Assembly: GCA_949987705.1 (NCBI GenBank)
Contig: OX465282.1
Span: forward strand, 82,882,070 to 82,946,069
DNA: 64,000 bases
Source of the DNA: Thereva unica
Lineage: Eukaryota; Arthropoda; Insecta; Diptera; Therevidae
Direction of reading: 5' to 3'
Position 1 is the stretch's first letter; each line of letters starts with the position of its first letter. Position numbers and translations under genes: made by a program. Below the pieces are notes generated by a model. The model was not told where the DNA came from, made no database searches, and saw only the letters and a program-made list of their open reading frames with translations. This document shows positions 20,401 through 30,016 of this stretch, one piece after another.

Positions 20401-22019
20401 GGAAGTTAAAACTCGACTGGGATGAAGCGGTACCACCTGATATTCATTGGCCCTCATTACAGATTACAAAAATTCCCTTATTAGAAGTTAGAAAACCCAT
20501 GGTATTAAATGTTACACTAGATAGCCAAATAATTTTAAACAAATTTTCATCAATTCAAAAATTAACTCGCGTAATGGCATTCTGTTTACGATTTGTTAAT
20601 AACAGCCTAAAAAGGAGCAGAAAATGTGAATCATGTAATCTATCTAGTGATGAGCTTCAACTAGCCAATACTCAAATCATTAAATTAATCCAAGCTCAAG
20701 CGTTCACTAGAGAGATTACAGAATTGCTCAAAACCAAGACAGTACACAACAAAAGCTCGCTAAAAACATTAAGTCCTTTTTTAGATGAGAACAACCTCAT
20801 TAGGGTTGGCGGTAGACTGCAGAATTCAGATTTATCTTACAATGCCAAATATCCTATAGTATTACCAAAAGGTAACTTTGTAACTAACTTGATCATTAGG
20901 CACGAACATGAAAAATCATTACACGCAGGTATTCAAAATACATTATATCAAATTCGCATCCGTTATTGTCCAATTGATGGTAAAAATTCTGTAAAAAAGG
21001 TTATTAATTCATGTATTAAATGTTTTCGATTTAGAAATACTGAAAATTACCATGTTATGGGTAACTTGCCAAGGTCCAGACTAACTCAATCAAGGCCGTT
21101 TCTAAAGACTGGAATCGATTACTGTGGGCCGTTCTTCATAAAAGAGAAAAAATTCCGAAACCGAAATAAAATAAAAGTTTATGTAGCAATATTTATATGT
21201 TTCGTGACCAAGGCAATTCATTTAGAAGTCGTTAGCGATTTGACAACAGATGCATTTTTGAGTTCATTGAAAAGGTTCTTTTCTCGAAGAGGGAAAAGTA
21301 AAGACATCTACTCTGACAATGGAGCCAACTTTATTGGGGCCAACAATGAAATTAAAAAACTATATACATTCATAAATTCTGAAAAACACAATAACACAAT
21401 TTCTAATCAGTTAGCTAACGACGGTATAAATTGGCATTTTATTCCCCCACGGTGTCCTCATTTTGGTGGATTATGGGAATCAGCAGTCAAACTATTCAAA
21501 GTACATTTTTTACGAACCATAGGTAACACACTATTAACATTTGAAGAGTTCAATACGCATGTTATTGAGATAGAAGCCATTCTTAATTCACGTCCTTTAA
21601 CCCCACTGTCAAATGACCCTAATGATCTTACTTGCCTGACTCCTGGCCATTTTTTGATAAATGACGCATTGACAAGCTTACCTGAGGTTGATTGTTCCAA
21701 TGCCCACAAGAATCGACTGTCCAATTGGCAACATCTTCAACAACTGAAGCAGCATTTTTGGAAAAGATGGCACAAGGAGTACCTGAACAACCTCAACACT
21801 AGAACAAAGTGGCACCGAGTTAATTCAACTAGTGTTTCTGTTGGGGCACCTGTTCTATTGAAGGAAGATAACCTCCCGCCGCTACAATGGGTCATGGGAC
21901 GCATCATTCAGATTCATCCTGGCCACGATGGTATAACACGTGTTGTCACTGTGAAGACATCACGTGGTGAATGCAAGCGGTCAATTAAGAAGGTTGTTTT
22001 ATTTCCACTTGAAGCTTGA
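17496..22019 (+). CDS. BEL-1 Gag-Pol polyprotein without RNase H
   Basis: One open frame of 1507 residues starts at ATG 17496. Gag occupies about residues 1-320. Knuckles CNFCKESH, CFNCLRKKH and CKKCGKKH lie at about 327-385. The aspartic-protease box is VVLDGGAQAHF (about 435), with Gly-Gly after Asp, which is unusual. RT follows with catalytic FYVDDLL at about 843. After the RT thumb (LDWDEAVPPDIHW, about 983) the frame jumps straight to WPSLQITKIPLLEVRKP, which in relatives lies beyond RNase H. The RNase H domain (about 280 residues in BEL-2) is thus cleanly deleted in frame. Integrase is present: HEHEKSLHAG/CIKC zinc motif (1135-1173), then GIDYCGP, SDNGANFIG and FGGLWESAVK supplying D, D and E, and a C-terminal DUF5641-like end. 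Reverse transcription would need RNase H in trans. Confidence 0.95.
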   Translation: MAELSRLKVARANLKRQLTLFSTFVNTVTPSQIDELNLRTDKIQDILTTFHEVHIEIVLLDDSSDHLTYRDEFENAYYTTMSVARKFLRDNQSSQVSTSRFPNANSNVHLPRIELPLFDGAYDKWLSFSDSFKSMVHTKEHLSKVERLHYLRSCLRGEAETVIQSLETSTANYDIAWSLLEDRYLNKRVIIQNHLRALLEQAPCARGCVLGLRQLLNNINTHTRALQTLGEEIDKWDSILIYCMTAKLDKITHQEWEKSITSKDVPTLQQFITFLTQRCQILDATYTHNAYDQIRSSSNSKISITKTNVSANKRNILAATQNTDYCNFCKESHKIFNCEKFLRLPVPDRVEAAKREALCFNCLRKKHSADNCSCGPCKKCGKKHNTLLHLENNKCKEATPSVSVNNLQANYSSEVLLATAQVTFSDINNKTHVARVVLDGGAQAHFITERFAKLLQLKRAKVNTSITAVNQLQTPIKYKVLTKVASLQGNFEEKISLLVVPTITNPLPSQQININHLNIDKNIPLADPLFHKTSEIDALIGAEIFYRVLCMDQIQIDNQLAVLQKTKFGWIIAGKVNNHNDKANVVSCNIALNTLTDQLLKFWELEEMPETKFLSVDEAKVEKHYVENTSRDNNGRYIVKLPFNENIQHLGHSYSIALKRLYSLERKLDKNPDLKQQYTEFMREYENLKHMSIVNNQGSVHTGFYLPHHAVIKESSTTTKVRVVFDGSAKTSTGISLNNTLKVGPTIQVDSFSLLIRYRTHTYVLTADVEKMYRQILVDKDDRDYQKILWRENSTDEIKTFQLNTVTYGTASAPFLAVRTLHKLAEDELHNFPLASHVVKRDFYVDDLLTGSKSFDDALQLRDELIQLLNLGGFVLRKWSSNDANLVNTLPHELTNIGLFDESAQDIKTLGIQWNPRRDVLLYNYNKDIDTETRITKQLIFSSIAKLFDPIGLLGPIIVQAKLFIQHLWKLKLDWDEAVPPDIHWPSLQITKIPLLEVRKPMVLNVTLDSQIILNKFSSIQKLTRVMAFCLRFVNNSLKRSRKCESCNLSSDELQLANTQIIKLIQAQAFTREITELLKTKTVHNKSSLKTLSPFLDENNLIRVGGRLQNSDLSYNAKYPIVLPKGNFVTNLIIRHEHEKSLHAGIQNTLYQIRIRYCPIDGKNSVKKVINSCIKCFRFRNTENYHVMGNLPRSRLTQSRPFLKTGIDYCGPFFIKEKKFRNRNKIKVYVAIFICFVTKAIHLEVVSDLTTDAFLSSLKRFFSRRGKSKDIYSDNGANFIGANNEIKKLYTFINSEKHNNTISNQLANDGINWHFIPPRCPHFGGLWESAVKLFKVHFLRTIGNTLLTFEEFNTHVIEIEAILNSRPLTPLSNDPNDLTCLTPGHFLINDALTSLPEVDCSNAHKNRLSNWQHLQQLKQHFWKRWHKEYLNNLNTRTKWHRVNSTSVSVGAPVLLKEDNLPPLQWVMGRIIQIHPGHDGITRVVTVKTSRGECKRSIKKVVLFPLEA

Positions 22020-22068
22020 TGTGAGCGACCATCTATTGTTAATTGCGAGCAATCAACGTCGGGCGGCA

Positions 22069-22376
22069 TGTTACATCGCAAGAAGCACTATACTGTTTAA
22101 TTTATACTTGTGAAATTGTATAGAGCACTGTACTTTTAATTCTTAGATGTAATGAGTACTAGTTTTTTATTATGTAATATTTGTCATATAATTTACATTT
22201 TTTAGTTACAATTTTTTGTGTGTTCAGTCGTTGCATAACATCATATGCGAAAACATCCACAGTTGTGGAAATCTATTCATTGTTGTGAAGATTTATTCAT
22301 TGTTTTAATAAAAAAAATAATTAAAAATTACACATAATATTTTATGGAATCAGTTCTAACTTGAATTGATGTACCA
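22069..22376 (+). repeat. BEL-1 3' LTR
   Basis: An uninterrupted 308-bp LTR preceded by the purine-rich GTCGGGCGGCA. It shows the empty Tigger site (CACTATACTG) that is occupied in the 5' LTR. Confidence 0.96.
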
Positions 22377-22381
22377 GTGGT

Positions 22382-22790
22382 AACTGAAGTAGGAAACATA
22401 TGTTTGGGATTCTATTTTATTTAAATGTCTTGAAAAAACTGCATCAATGGTAGTATTATATTTTGTTGTTGATTCTGCTGGATTATTGTTTATTCTTAAA
22501 TCAAATTCTTCCTCTAGAAACTGTAGTAATGGTTTTGATTTTTCATTACTGAAGTTGATGTTAAAATCACCGGCCAAAATGAGTGGAACTTTATCTAAAT
22601 TTTTGTTGTATCTGCTAAGCGTTCGAGATACATCTTTAGAATACTCTAGCAGTGCTCGATGAATGAACTCCTGATTATCTATTAATTTGTTATTTGGTGA
22701 GACATATATGACTGCCATGATTAAGGTAACGCCGTTTTCCATTACACACTCTGCTGCACATAAATCTGCAACACTTGTACAAAAGCAACT
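22382..22790 (-). pseudogene. Helentron-type endonuclease ORF, main part
   Basis: On the reverse strand, ADLCAAECVMENG, MAVIYVSPNN, KVPLILAGDFNINF, AESTTKYNTTIDAVF and ESQTYVSYFSYH match the AP-like endonuclease domain that accompanies PIF1-like helicases in insect Helentrons (recognised from memory). GDFN and the Asp before AVF are expected metal and catalytic positions. BEL-1 entered just after the SYH codons, and the frame resumes at 15500. BEL-2 sits at the upstream edge (22790). No Rep or helicase domain remains nearby. Confidence 0.7.
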
Positions 22791-23142
22791 GTTGAAGCAA
22801 CATAATTATGAGGAAGTGCCCTAATTTTTATCATATATTAAGAAATAAATAAATCACTTAGCCAGAGGTTAATAACGTCGAGGTTATTAACGTCGTGGCC
22901 CATTTATGTATATAGAAGAAAATTATTTTGTAATAAAATTAAAATGAAGATCGTCAGCAAAATGGACTGACATACATATGTATAATAAGAGTAATTAAAA
23001 TGGAAAATTGACACTCGATGTAATCTTTTCACCGCGAACGGTTGTAATAAAGTTAATTGTAATTTCAAAGTTTGTTTTGATTTAATTTTTCTTTCCCTGC
23101 AATTTATTCGTTTAAACCTATGTGCTTGTACTTACGCGAACA
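22790..23142 (+). repeat. BEL-2 5' LTR
   Basis: 353 bp, with several AATAAA-type signals. It contains the inverted pair GTTAATAAC (22868-22876) and GTTATTAAC (22883-22891) around a 6-base loop. Confidence 0.96.
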
Positions 23143-23147
23143 TTTAA

Positions 23148-23165
23148 TGGTCCTTCGAGCCGGAT
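23148..23165 (+). promoter_or_regulatory. BEL-2 primer-binding site (tRNA-Tyr type)
   Basis: TGGTCCTTCGAGCCGGAT begins 5 bp after the LTR. It is the same 18-mer as in BEL-1 and BEL-3 and is complementary to the tRNA-Tyr 3' end. Confidence 0.85.
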
Positions 23166-23261
23166 GTTTTTTATCGGTAATTTAATTCGATCGTCATTTA
23201 CCAAATTAATAAGTGATTAAGTGAAAAATAGTGAAGGTAAAGACAGCACCGATCAACACCA

Positions 23262-23417
23262 ACCACCATCTACGCCACCACAACCATCTACCCAGCGATC
23301 AACAACAACCACCATCTACGCCACCACAACCATCTACCCAGCGATCAACAACAACCACCATCTACGCCACCACAACCATCTACCCAGCGATCAACAACAA
23401 CCACCATCTACGCCACC
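23262..23417. repeat. 46-bp tandem repeat in BEL-2 leader
   Basis: Three full copies plus a partial copy of a 46-bp unit containing CCACCATCTACGCCACCA and TACCCAGCGATCAACAAC. The unit is not a multiple of three, so the frames rotate from copy to copy. It is non-coding leader sequence. Confidence 0.9.
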
Positions 23418-23687
23418 AGCAGCACTATCATAATCAGCACCACCGAAGTCAAAAGGTTAGTAAGCATTTTGATCGACTTTAGTAATACTTAAGTACTCAA
23501 AAACCCTTTTTACCCTACACCAAATTTGTCCTTATTCACGTCAAAATAATTACACTATTAGTCACCTTGATATACCATAATTAAATAAATAAGTACAACC
23601 CCTGTACACCAGTGTTCAATTTACCTTTTACCAATACAAAAATATAATACAATAATTATAACAGTGATATAAGTGAATCTCTGCAAT

Positions 23688-26600
23688 ATGACCTCAAAAG
23701 ATAGTGAGTTTGTAGTTGAAAATGATAGTGACAAAAATCAACCATCGAGAAGCAAATCAAAAGAAAAGGCAGGTTCAACATCGTCCACATCAAGTAGCTC
23801 CGCGATTCAAGAATTAATTAAAGAACAAGTCATCAATCAAGCTGAACTTGAACGCTTCGTTAGAAATTATAAGAAAACACCAAAGGAAAAATTGAAAGAA
23901 GGTTACATCAAGGAAAGGAAGCTATTGCTGCAAACACAATGGCAAACAATCAATTCAACCCACCGAAAACTGTTGAAACTTTATTCTGATGCTGACAAGG
24001 AGCGGCATTATTTTGCAGAAGATGTGATTAGTGATCTTGAAGAGACATATTGTGTTATTAGTGGAAAAATGAATGAACAATTATTAGAATTAAACCCACC
24101 TACTGAAGTTAAAACACCAGTAACCCTACCTATACCGTCCGTTCCAAAAAGTAAAACACCGGAGCACACCGATATTAAACTACCTCGAATTGAAATTCCA
24201 AGATTTTCCGGAAATTATATTAATTGGCCATCTTTTCATGCTCTTTTCGAATCATTAATTGATCAAAATTTTCAATTAAACAATGTGCAAAAGTTACACT
24301 ATTTACGTAGTAGCGTGAGTGGTGAAGCAGAAAATTTGATAAAACATTTGCAATTAAGTGATTCGAACTATCTAGCTGCATGGGAAATTCTCAAAAGGCG
24401 CTATCAAAATAATAGAATTCTTGTGACGTGCCAATTGAATGTTCTTACATCTATGCCTAATCATGCATATGAAAGTGCCCACAACCTAAAAAAAATGCTA
24501 GATAAATTAAATGAAGTGCTAGAAGCACTTAAAGGATTGCAAATAAATACCACCAGTTGGGATCCATTGATCATCCACATTCTCTCTCAAAAGCTTAATA
24601 AAGACACGATTACTCACTGGGAAACTAGCTTAAGTAGCCGCAGTGACCCTAATGCCCTTCCAACTATCAATGAATTCAAGTCATGTCTCGAAAACCGATT
24701 CCGCACGTTAGAATCAATAGGAGGAAATAAAAACCTTCAACCAAAAGCAGAATATAAACAAGAATATACCAAGTCAAATGTGTCCCAACAGCAAAACCTA
24801 CAGCGTAAGCAAGCCTATCAAATGCATAACGACTGTCCACTCTGTACTAAAAATCATCGATTGCGTGAATGCTACCAATTTATACAAATGTCACCCCATG
24901 CACGACTAAAATTTATACAAGAAAACAATCGTTGTTGCAACTGCTTTGGGAAAACTCATAATACAATAGCTTGTCCTAAGCAATTTTCATGTCAAAAATG
25001 TAAAAAAAGACATAACACGATGCTCCATATTGATGCAAATCCAAATAGAAATAATACTTTTACACCTTTACCAAGTTCAAGTCACTTAGGTACAACGCTA
25101 CACCAAGAAAACCTAATTCCTCACAACCCCAACGACTCCAACCAAGCATATACACATCTCGTAGGAAAACCAAACGATACAACTGCCTTATTAGCTACTG
25201 CACTCGTTAAGGTGTACACCGAAAAATCAGGCACTCTGCTACTAAGAGCATTGATTGATCCAGGATCACAAATATCCTTTATTACCGAAAGAAGCACACA
25301 ATTACTTCAAGCTACCAAAAAACCAACGTTCTTAGTAATCACTGGTATCGGAAATACAGTAACAGGTCCTACCAAAAGTGTTATTGATTTAAAACTGGGT
25401 CCACATTTCACAAATACCGAGGAGATTGGAGTGCGAGCTCATGTTATAAAGAAAATAACAGGGAGAACTCCATTCAATTCAATCATTCCTCAAAACTGGA
25501 GTCATATTAAAAGATTGCAATTAGCCGATCCACATTTCTTTAACGCTGGAGACATTGATATACTTTTAGGCGTTGATGTGTATGCACAAATAATAGAAGA
25601 AGGCGTAATTAAAGGATCTATTAATCGTCCTTTGGCTCAGCGCACAACTCTAGGCTGGATCATTTGTGGACCAACCCAGCACCAACCTTTTACAACTCAT
25701 ACTACGAGCTTAGTCTGTGAGGCTACACCAATTGCAGAATTAATCAAAAAATTTTGGGAAGTTGAAGAAAACTTCGACCACGCAAATAAAAAACATTTCA
25801 CCGAAGAAGAAGCCTTGTGCGAAGAAATATACCAAAAGACACATAAACGGTTACCTGATGGAAGATATGAAGTAAGATTACCATTCAAAGCATTCCCTCT
25901 TACTCCAAACTTAGGTGAATCCCGTGGACTAGCATACAAACGATTCATTAGTTTGGAAAAGAAATTACAAAATAATCCCGACCTTAAAACCGAATATATT
26001 AAATTTATGAGGGAGTATATATCATTAGGACATATGGAAGTAATTGAAAATGACTATACCAAACTACATAAGCCAACAAACTATATACCTCACCATAGCG
26101 TCATTAAAGAGGATAGTACCACCACAAAGGTAAGAGTAGTATTCGATGCCTCAGCAAAAACTTCAAACCATACTTCGTTAAATGACAGCCTTATCGCTGG
26201 ACCAACTGTTCAAGAAGATTTACATTTAATTTTACTACGCTGGAGAATACATAGATTCGCGTTTACAGCAGATGTAGAGAAAATGTATAGGCAAATTAGA
26301 ATTGCCTCAGAAGACTCCGACCACCAAAGAATCCTGTGGAGAGAAGATCCTACACATCCACTTAAAGAATACCGACTATTAACTGTCACTTACGGAACTT
26401 CATCTGCACCGTTCTTAGCAATTCGTACTCTACATCAGTTAGCACTTGATGAAAGGGATAAACATGAATTAGCCAGCAACACAATTCTTCGAGATTTCTA
26501 TGTAGATGATGTTATGTCAGGAGCTAATACCGAGGCAGAAGCAGAAAGCCTACTGCATAATTTACGTGAAGTAATGAATAAAGGAGGATTTAACCTTCGA

Positions 26601-29057
26601 AAATGGACTAGTAACTCTTTAAAAATCTTAGAAAGTGTTCCGGACGAAGATCGCGAATTAAAGTCTACTATGGAAATTAACGTCAATACTACCATAAAAA
26701 CATTAGGGATACACTGGAATCCAATTAGAGATAGTTTTAAATTCAAAATAAAGGAATCATCCTCCACACCTAAAACGAAAAGAGAATTACTGTCGGAAAT
26801 CGCAAAATTATTTGACCCCTTAGGATGGATGGCACCTATTGTCATAACAACAAAGATACTAATGCAACAACTATGGTTATTAAAATCAAACTGGGATGAT
26901 GAATTACCTAAACCTATTATTGATAAATGGCAAACATTCCGCTCTGATTTGAATGTTATTGAAACCATTAGCATTCCTAGGTGGTTAAAAACAACATCAA
27001 ATATTGAATTTGAACTACATGGATTTTGCGATGCATCTATACAAGCGTATGCAGCAGTGATCTACCTTCGTGTAATGAATAATAGTGAGAAGACTGTCAC
27101 ACTTCTAGCATCGAAAACAAGAGTTGCTCCCATAAAACAATTAAGTCTTCCAAGATTAGAATTATGTGCTGCATCACTTGTCGCAAAACTAATTACACAA
27201 GTTAAAAGCGCATTACCAGATACAGCATCAAAAACCTATTTATGGAGTGACTCTACTATAGTGCTATCATGGTTACAGGGACATCCATCAAAATGGAAAA
27301 CGTTCGTTGCTAATCGTGTCAGCGACATTCATAAAGAAACAGATGGATGCCTGTGGAGATATGTACCAACAAAAGACAATCCTGCTGATTGTGCAAGCAG
27401 AGGACTAACACCCAAAGAATTAGTAAATCATAAAATTTGGTGGAATGGACCACATTGGCTTACTGAAGAAGTACATCAGTGGCCAGAAAATATTGTAACA
27501 ACCACACAGATAGAAATACGACGAGTACCAGTGCATATAGCAAGAGAAACCACCAACATAGATATGGATTTCTTAACCAAATTCTCATCATGGAGTAAAC
27601 TTATACGCATTACCGCACTTTGTTTCAGATTCACTAACAATTGCAAGTCGCCAAATAAAAAGGACACAAGTTACATAACATGCGAAGAATTAGTACGTGC
27701 AAAAAAGGCAATAATAAGAAAAGCACAATTATATTCCTTCCAGGAAGAGATTCATGCCTTGCGCAACCATTTTCCCCTAAACAAAAAAAGCCCTATTTTT
27801 AACCTAAACCCATTTATTGACACAGATCAAATCATAAGAGTAGGAGGACGTTTAAAGCATTCAAAATTACCTTACAACGAAAAATTCCCCATTATTCTTG
27901 AACCAAACAATCCAATAACATCATTAATAATAGATGAAGTGCACAAAACAACACTACACGGAGGAACGCAATTAACACTAACCACTATTAGGAGGGAATT
28001 TTGGATTCTTAAGGGTAGGACCGCTGTAAAACAAAGAATCCATAAATGCGTTATATGTTGGAAACAGAAGGCAACGACACAGCAACAACTAATGGGTGAT
28101 CTGCCTGAAGCTAGAATTACTAGAAGTAGACCTTTTCAACATGTCGGCATTGATTTCTGTGGACCTATTACAATCAGAGAATCTCGGTGTAGAGGGAGAA
28201 TAAAAACTTCAAAAGGATATGTATGTATATTTGTATGTCTAGCAACCAAAGCCATCCACTTAGAAGCAGTAAGTGAATTATCTAGTGATGCATTCCTAGC
28301 AGCCCTTAAGAGATTTGTTGCACGACGTGGGCTAAGTAATCACATATACAGTGATTGTGGTACCAACTTTGTTGGTGCAAACCGAAAACTAACCGCTATC
28401 CAATTACAGCAAGAATGGGGATTAGACGATGAAGTCTACGGAATTGTTGAACAAATGGGTATAAAGTGGCATTTCATCCCACCAGCTGCTCCGCATTTTG
28501 GAGGATTATGGGAGAGTGGTGTAAAATCTACTAAATACCATATGAAACGCATAACTGGAAACTCGTTATTTACCTTTGAAGAAATAACGACCTTATTAAC
28601 CCAGATTGAGGCCTGCTTAAACTCAAGACCTCTATGCCCACTTACAAATGATCCGGAAGATACAGCAGTTCTGACCCCAGGGCATTTCCTTATTGGAAAT
28701 GCAATAATTGCTCCACCAGAAGAAAATTTACTAAATAACAAAATAAGCAACTTAAATCGATGGAAATATATGCAGCAAATGCACCAAACCTTCTGGAAAG
28801 AATGGCAGAAAGAATATCTTCACAGATTGCAGCAACGACCAAAGTGGAATAAACAATCACCCAACGTAAAAATCGGAAATCTTGTTCTAATAAAAGATGA
28901 AAGACTACCACCTACTCGATGGTTATTAGGAAGAGTAGTAGATGTACACCCAGGACCTGACGGATTAGTAAGAGTTGTGACGATAAAATCAAAAGAATCC
29001 ACCCTAAAAAGACCAATAACAAAAATATGCCTATTGCCGATTGATGAAAATCAATAA
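23688..29057 (+). CDS. BEL-2 Gag-Pol polyprotein, intact
   Basis: The first in-frame ATG is at 23688 (an upstream GTG is not needed), giving 1789 residues with no break. Order: Gag; knuckles CPLCTKNH, CCNCFGKTH and CQKCKKRH at about 382-440; protease box LIDPGSQISF at about 523; RT with FYVDDVMSG at about 938; RNase H from about 1105 (FELHGFCDASIQAYAAV, LWSDSTIVLSWL, NPADCASRG); integrase zinc motif HKTTLHGG/CVIC at about 1420-1458; core GIDFCGP, SDCGTNFVG and FGGLWESGVK for D, D and E; DUF5641-like end LPPTRWLLGRVVDVHPGPDG. All catalytic signatures expected for BEL/Pao are present, so it should encode a complete set of particle and replication enzymes. Confidence 0.97.
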   Translation: MTSKDSEFVVENDSDKNQPSRSKSKEKAGSTSSTSSSSAIQELIKEQVINQAELERFVRNYKKTPKEKLKEGYIKERKLLLQTQWQTINSTHRKLLKLYSDADKERHYFAEDVISDLEETYCVISGKMNEQLLELNPPTEVKTPVTLPIPSVPKSKTPEHTDIKLPRIEIPRFSGNYINWPSFHALFESLIDQNFQLNNVQKLHYLRSSVSGEAENLIKHLQLSDSNYLAAWEILKRRYQNNRILVTCQLNVLTSMPNHAYESAHNLKKMLDKLNEVLEALKGLQINTTSWDPLIIHILSQKLNKDTITHWETSLSSRSDPNALPTINEFKSCLENRFRTLESIGGNKNLQPKAEYKQEYTKSNVSQQQNLQRKQAYQMHNDCPLCTKNHRLRECYQFIQMSPHARLKFIQENNRCCNCFGKTHNTIACPKQFSCQKCKKRHNTMLHIDANPNRNNTFTPLPSSSHLGTTLHQENLIPHNPNDSNQAYTHLVGKPNDTTALLATALVKVYTEKSGTLLLRALIDPGSQISFITERSTQLLQATKKPTFLVITGIGNTVTGPTKSVIDLKLGPHFTNTEEIGVRAHVIKKITGRTPFNSIIPQNWSHIKRLQLADPHFFNAGDIDILLGVDVYAQIIEEGVIKGSINRPLAQRTTLGWIICGPTQHQPFTTHTTSLVCEATPIAELIKKFWEVEENFDHANKKHFTEEEALCEEIYQKTHKRLPDGRYEVRLPFKAFPLTPNLGESRGLAYKRFISLEKKLQNNPDLKTEYIKFMREYISLGHMEVIENDYTKLHKPTNYIPHHSVIKEDSTTTKVRVVFDASAKTSNHTSLNDSLIAGPTVQEDLHLILLRWRIHRFAFTADVEKMYRQIRIASEDSDHQRILWREDPTHPLKEYRLLTVTYGTSSAPFLAIRTLHQLALDERDKHELASNTILRDFYVDDVMSGANTEAEAESLLHNLREVMNKGGFNLRKWTSNSLKILESVPDEDRELKSTMEINVNTTIKTLGIHWNPIRDSFKFKIKESSSTPKTKRELLSEIAKLFDPLGWMAPIVITTKILMQQLWLLKSNWDDELPKPIIDKWQTFRSDLNVIETISIPRWLKTTSNIEFELHGFCDASIQAYAAVIYLRVMNNSEKTVTLLASKTRVAPIKQLSLPRLELCAASLVAKLITQVKSALPDTASKTYLWSDSTIVLSWLQGHPSKWKTFVANRVSDIHKETDGCLWRYVPTKDNPADCASRGLTPKELVNHKIWWNGPHWLTEEVHQWPENIVTTTQIEIRRVPVHIARETTNIDMDFLTKFSSWSKLIRITALCFRFTNNCKSPNKKDTSYITCEELVRAKKAIIRKAQLYSFQEEIHALRNHFPLNKKSPIFNLNPFIDTDQIIRVGGRLKHSKLPYNEKFPIILEPNNPITSLIIDEVHKTTLHGGTQLTLTTIRREFWILKGRTAVKQRIHKCVICWKQKATTQQQLMGDLPEARITRSRPFQHVGIDFCGPITIRESRCRGRIKTSKGYVCIFVCLATKAIHLEAVSELSSDAFLAALKRFVARRGLSNHIYSDCGTNFVGANRKLTAIQLQQEWGLDDEVYGIVEQMGIKWHFIPPAAPHFGGLWESGVKSTKYHMKRITGNSLFTFEEITTLLTQIEACLNSRPLCPLTNDPEDTAVLTPGHFLIGNAIIAPPEENLLNNKISNLNRWKYMQQMHQTFWKEWQKEYLHRLQQRPKWNKQSPNVKIGNLVLIKDERLPPTRWLLGRVVDVHPGPDGLVRVVTIKSKESTLKRPITKICLLPIDENQ

Positions 29058-29270
29058 AACAAAATCTCACATAAGAAGTCTAGTTGCAAGTAAAAAATAA
29101 AAAAAAAATTAAAATAATAAATTAAAAAATTAAAATAATAATAGTAATTAAAATATCAATATAACGAAAACTAAAATAAACAAAAATATATAAGAAAACA
29201 AATAATTTTATTACAACAATACCCGACCCACAAAACTAATCATCTTAATAATAACAGCCTTTCCTTCCAG
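29058..29270 (+). other. A-rich spacer between pol and envelope-like remnant
   Basis: Mostly A/T. It ends with TTTCCTTCCAG at 29260-29270, a plausible splice acceptor 4 bp before the envelope-like ATG. Subgenomic splicing is an inference. Confidence 0.45.
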
Positions 29271-29274
29271 CATA

Positions 29275-29835
29275 ATGAAATCATATCACCTGTGCTTGCC
29301 GATATGCTTAGCATTGCATTTCGCTAATGTTTTTGCCATCATCGCATACGATTGCGAACATAATAATATAAATATGTATGTCAGCTAGGTCATTGACAGA
29401 GAGGAATTTCATATAGAAAAACCAAAAAAACAAAAATTGACCTAAATGAGATCCAATTACTACAGTTGAGCGAACTGACCTACACGCATAAGTATCAATC
29501 CAAAGTTAACATCATACAATCCGTTTACACATGCGCCATGTTTAGCTACATCTCTGTGGTGCCGGGAGGATTATGCACATTTATGGTTGAACTAACATAG
29601 TAAGAATGTATGCTTTTAATATTCTAAACGACTGGGTTGGATTATTAATCCACAAAATAAACTCTCCAAATAAGTTACATCCATCACCTAATATAGACTG
29701 GCGGTATGAAGAACTAGCAGATTTAATGAACGCTGGAATATATTCCCCAGATGCACTCACTGATTTACGAAGGCAAGCAATGTATGAATCTGAAAACAAT
29801 GCCCGAACTTACATCCATAGTAATACATGATATAT
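29275..29835 (+). pseudogene. envelope-like glycoprotein remnant of BEL-2
   Basis: The ATG at 29275 opens a 37-codon frame with a hydrophobic signal peptide followed by AYDCEHNNINMY, then a stop at 29386. Shifted frames downstream give LLQLSELTYTHKYQSK and a Cys/Gly segment ending near 29585. A separate frame to about 29830 contains MNAGIYSPDALTDLRRQ. These pieces, in order, resemble the ectodomain of the glycoproteins carried by some insect BEL elements and related negative-strand viruses. Stops, frameshifts and a large internal deletion remove any product. The assignment rests on remembered motifs. The pol upstream is intact, so the envelope region decayed separately. Confidence 0.6.
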
Positions 29836-30016
29836 GGAGCCGTACACCTGAATCAACACAGCATGAAAATAAAAATATTCACCATCTAACCACACTGACC
29901 GAAAAGAACCTCTATTTATCCCTCCTTAGCTATTACTACAAGTCGAAAAAATAAATGCTTACTTTCAGATCACTAAGCAGCAATTGAAATCTAGGCGATT
30001 TCAAGGGGGCGCAGAA

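Larger units (their letters stand above)
15501..22376 (+). mobile_element. BEL-1: young BEL/Pao LTR retrotransposon lacking RNase H
   Basis: LTRs begin TGTTACATCG and end GATGTACCA. The 5' LTR is 15501-16979 (306 bp of LTR after removing a Tigger insertion and its TA duplication). The 3' LTR is 22069-22376 (308 bp). By eye the two LTRs differ only by one 2-bp indel, indicating very recent insertion. Internal parts are a PBS at 16987, a repeat-bearing 5' UTR, a single Gag-Pol frame (17496-22019) and a short purine-rich tract before the 3' LTR. Precise TSDs confirm the borders. Confidence 0.96.

Noticed and set aside
23221..23482. His/Pro/Thr-rich frames in the BEL-2 leader
   Set aside because: They come from a 46-bp repeat whose length shifts the frame at every unit, so it is non-coding.
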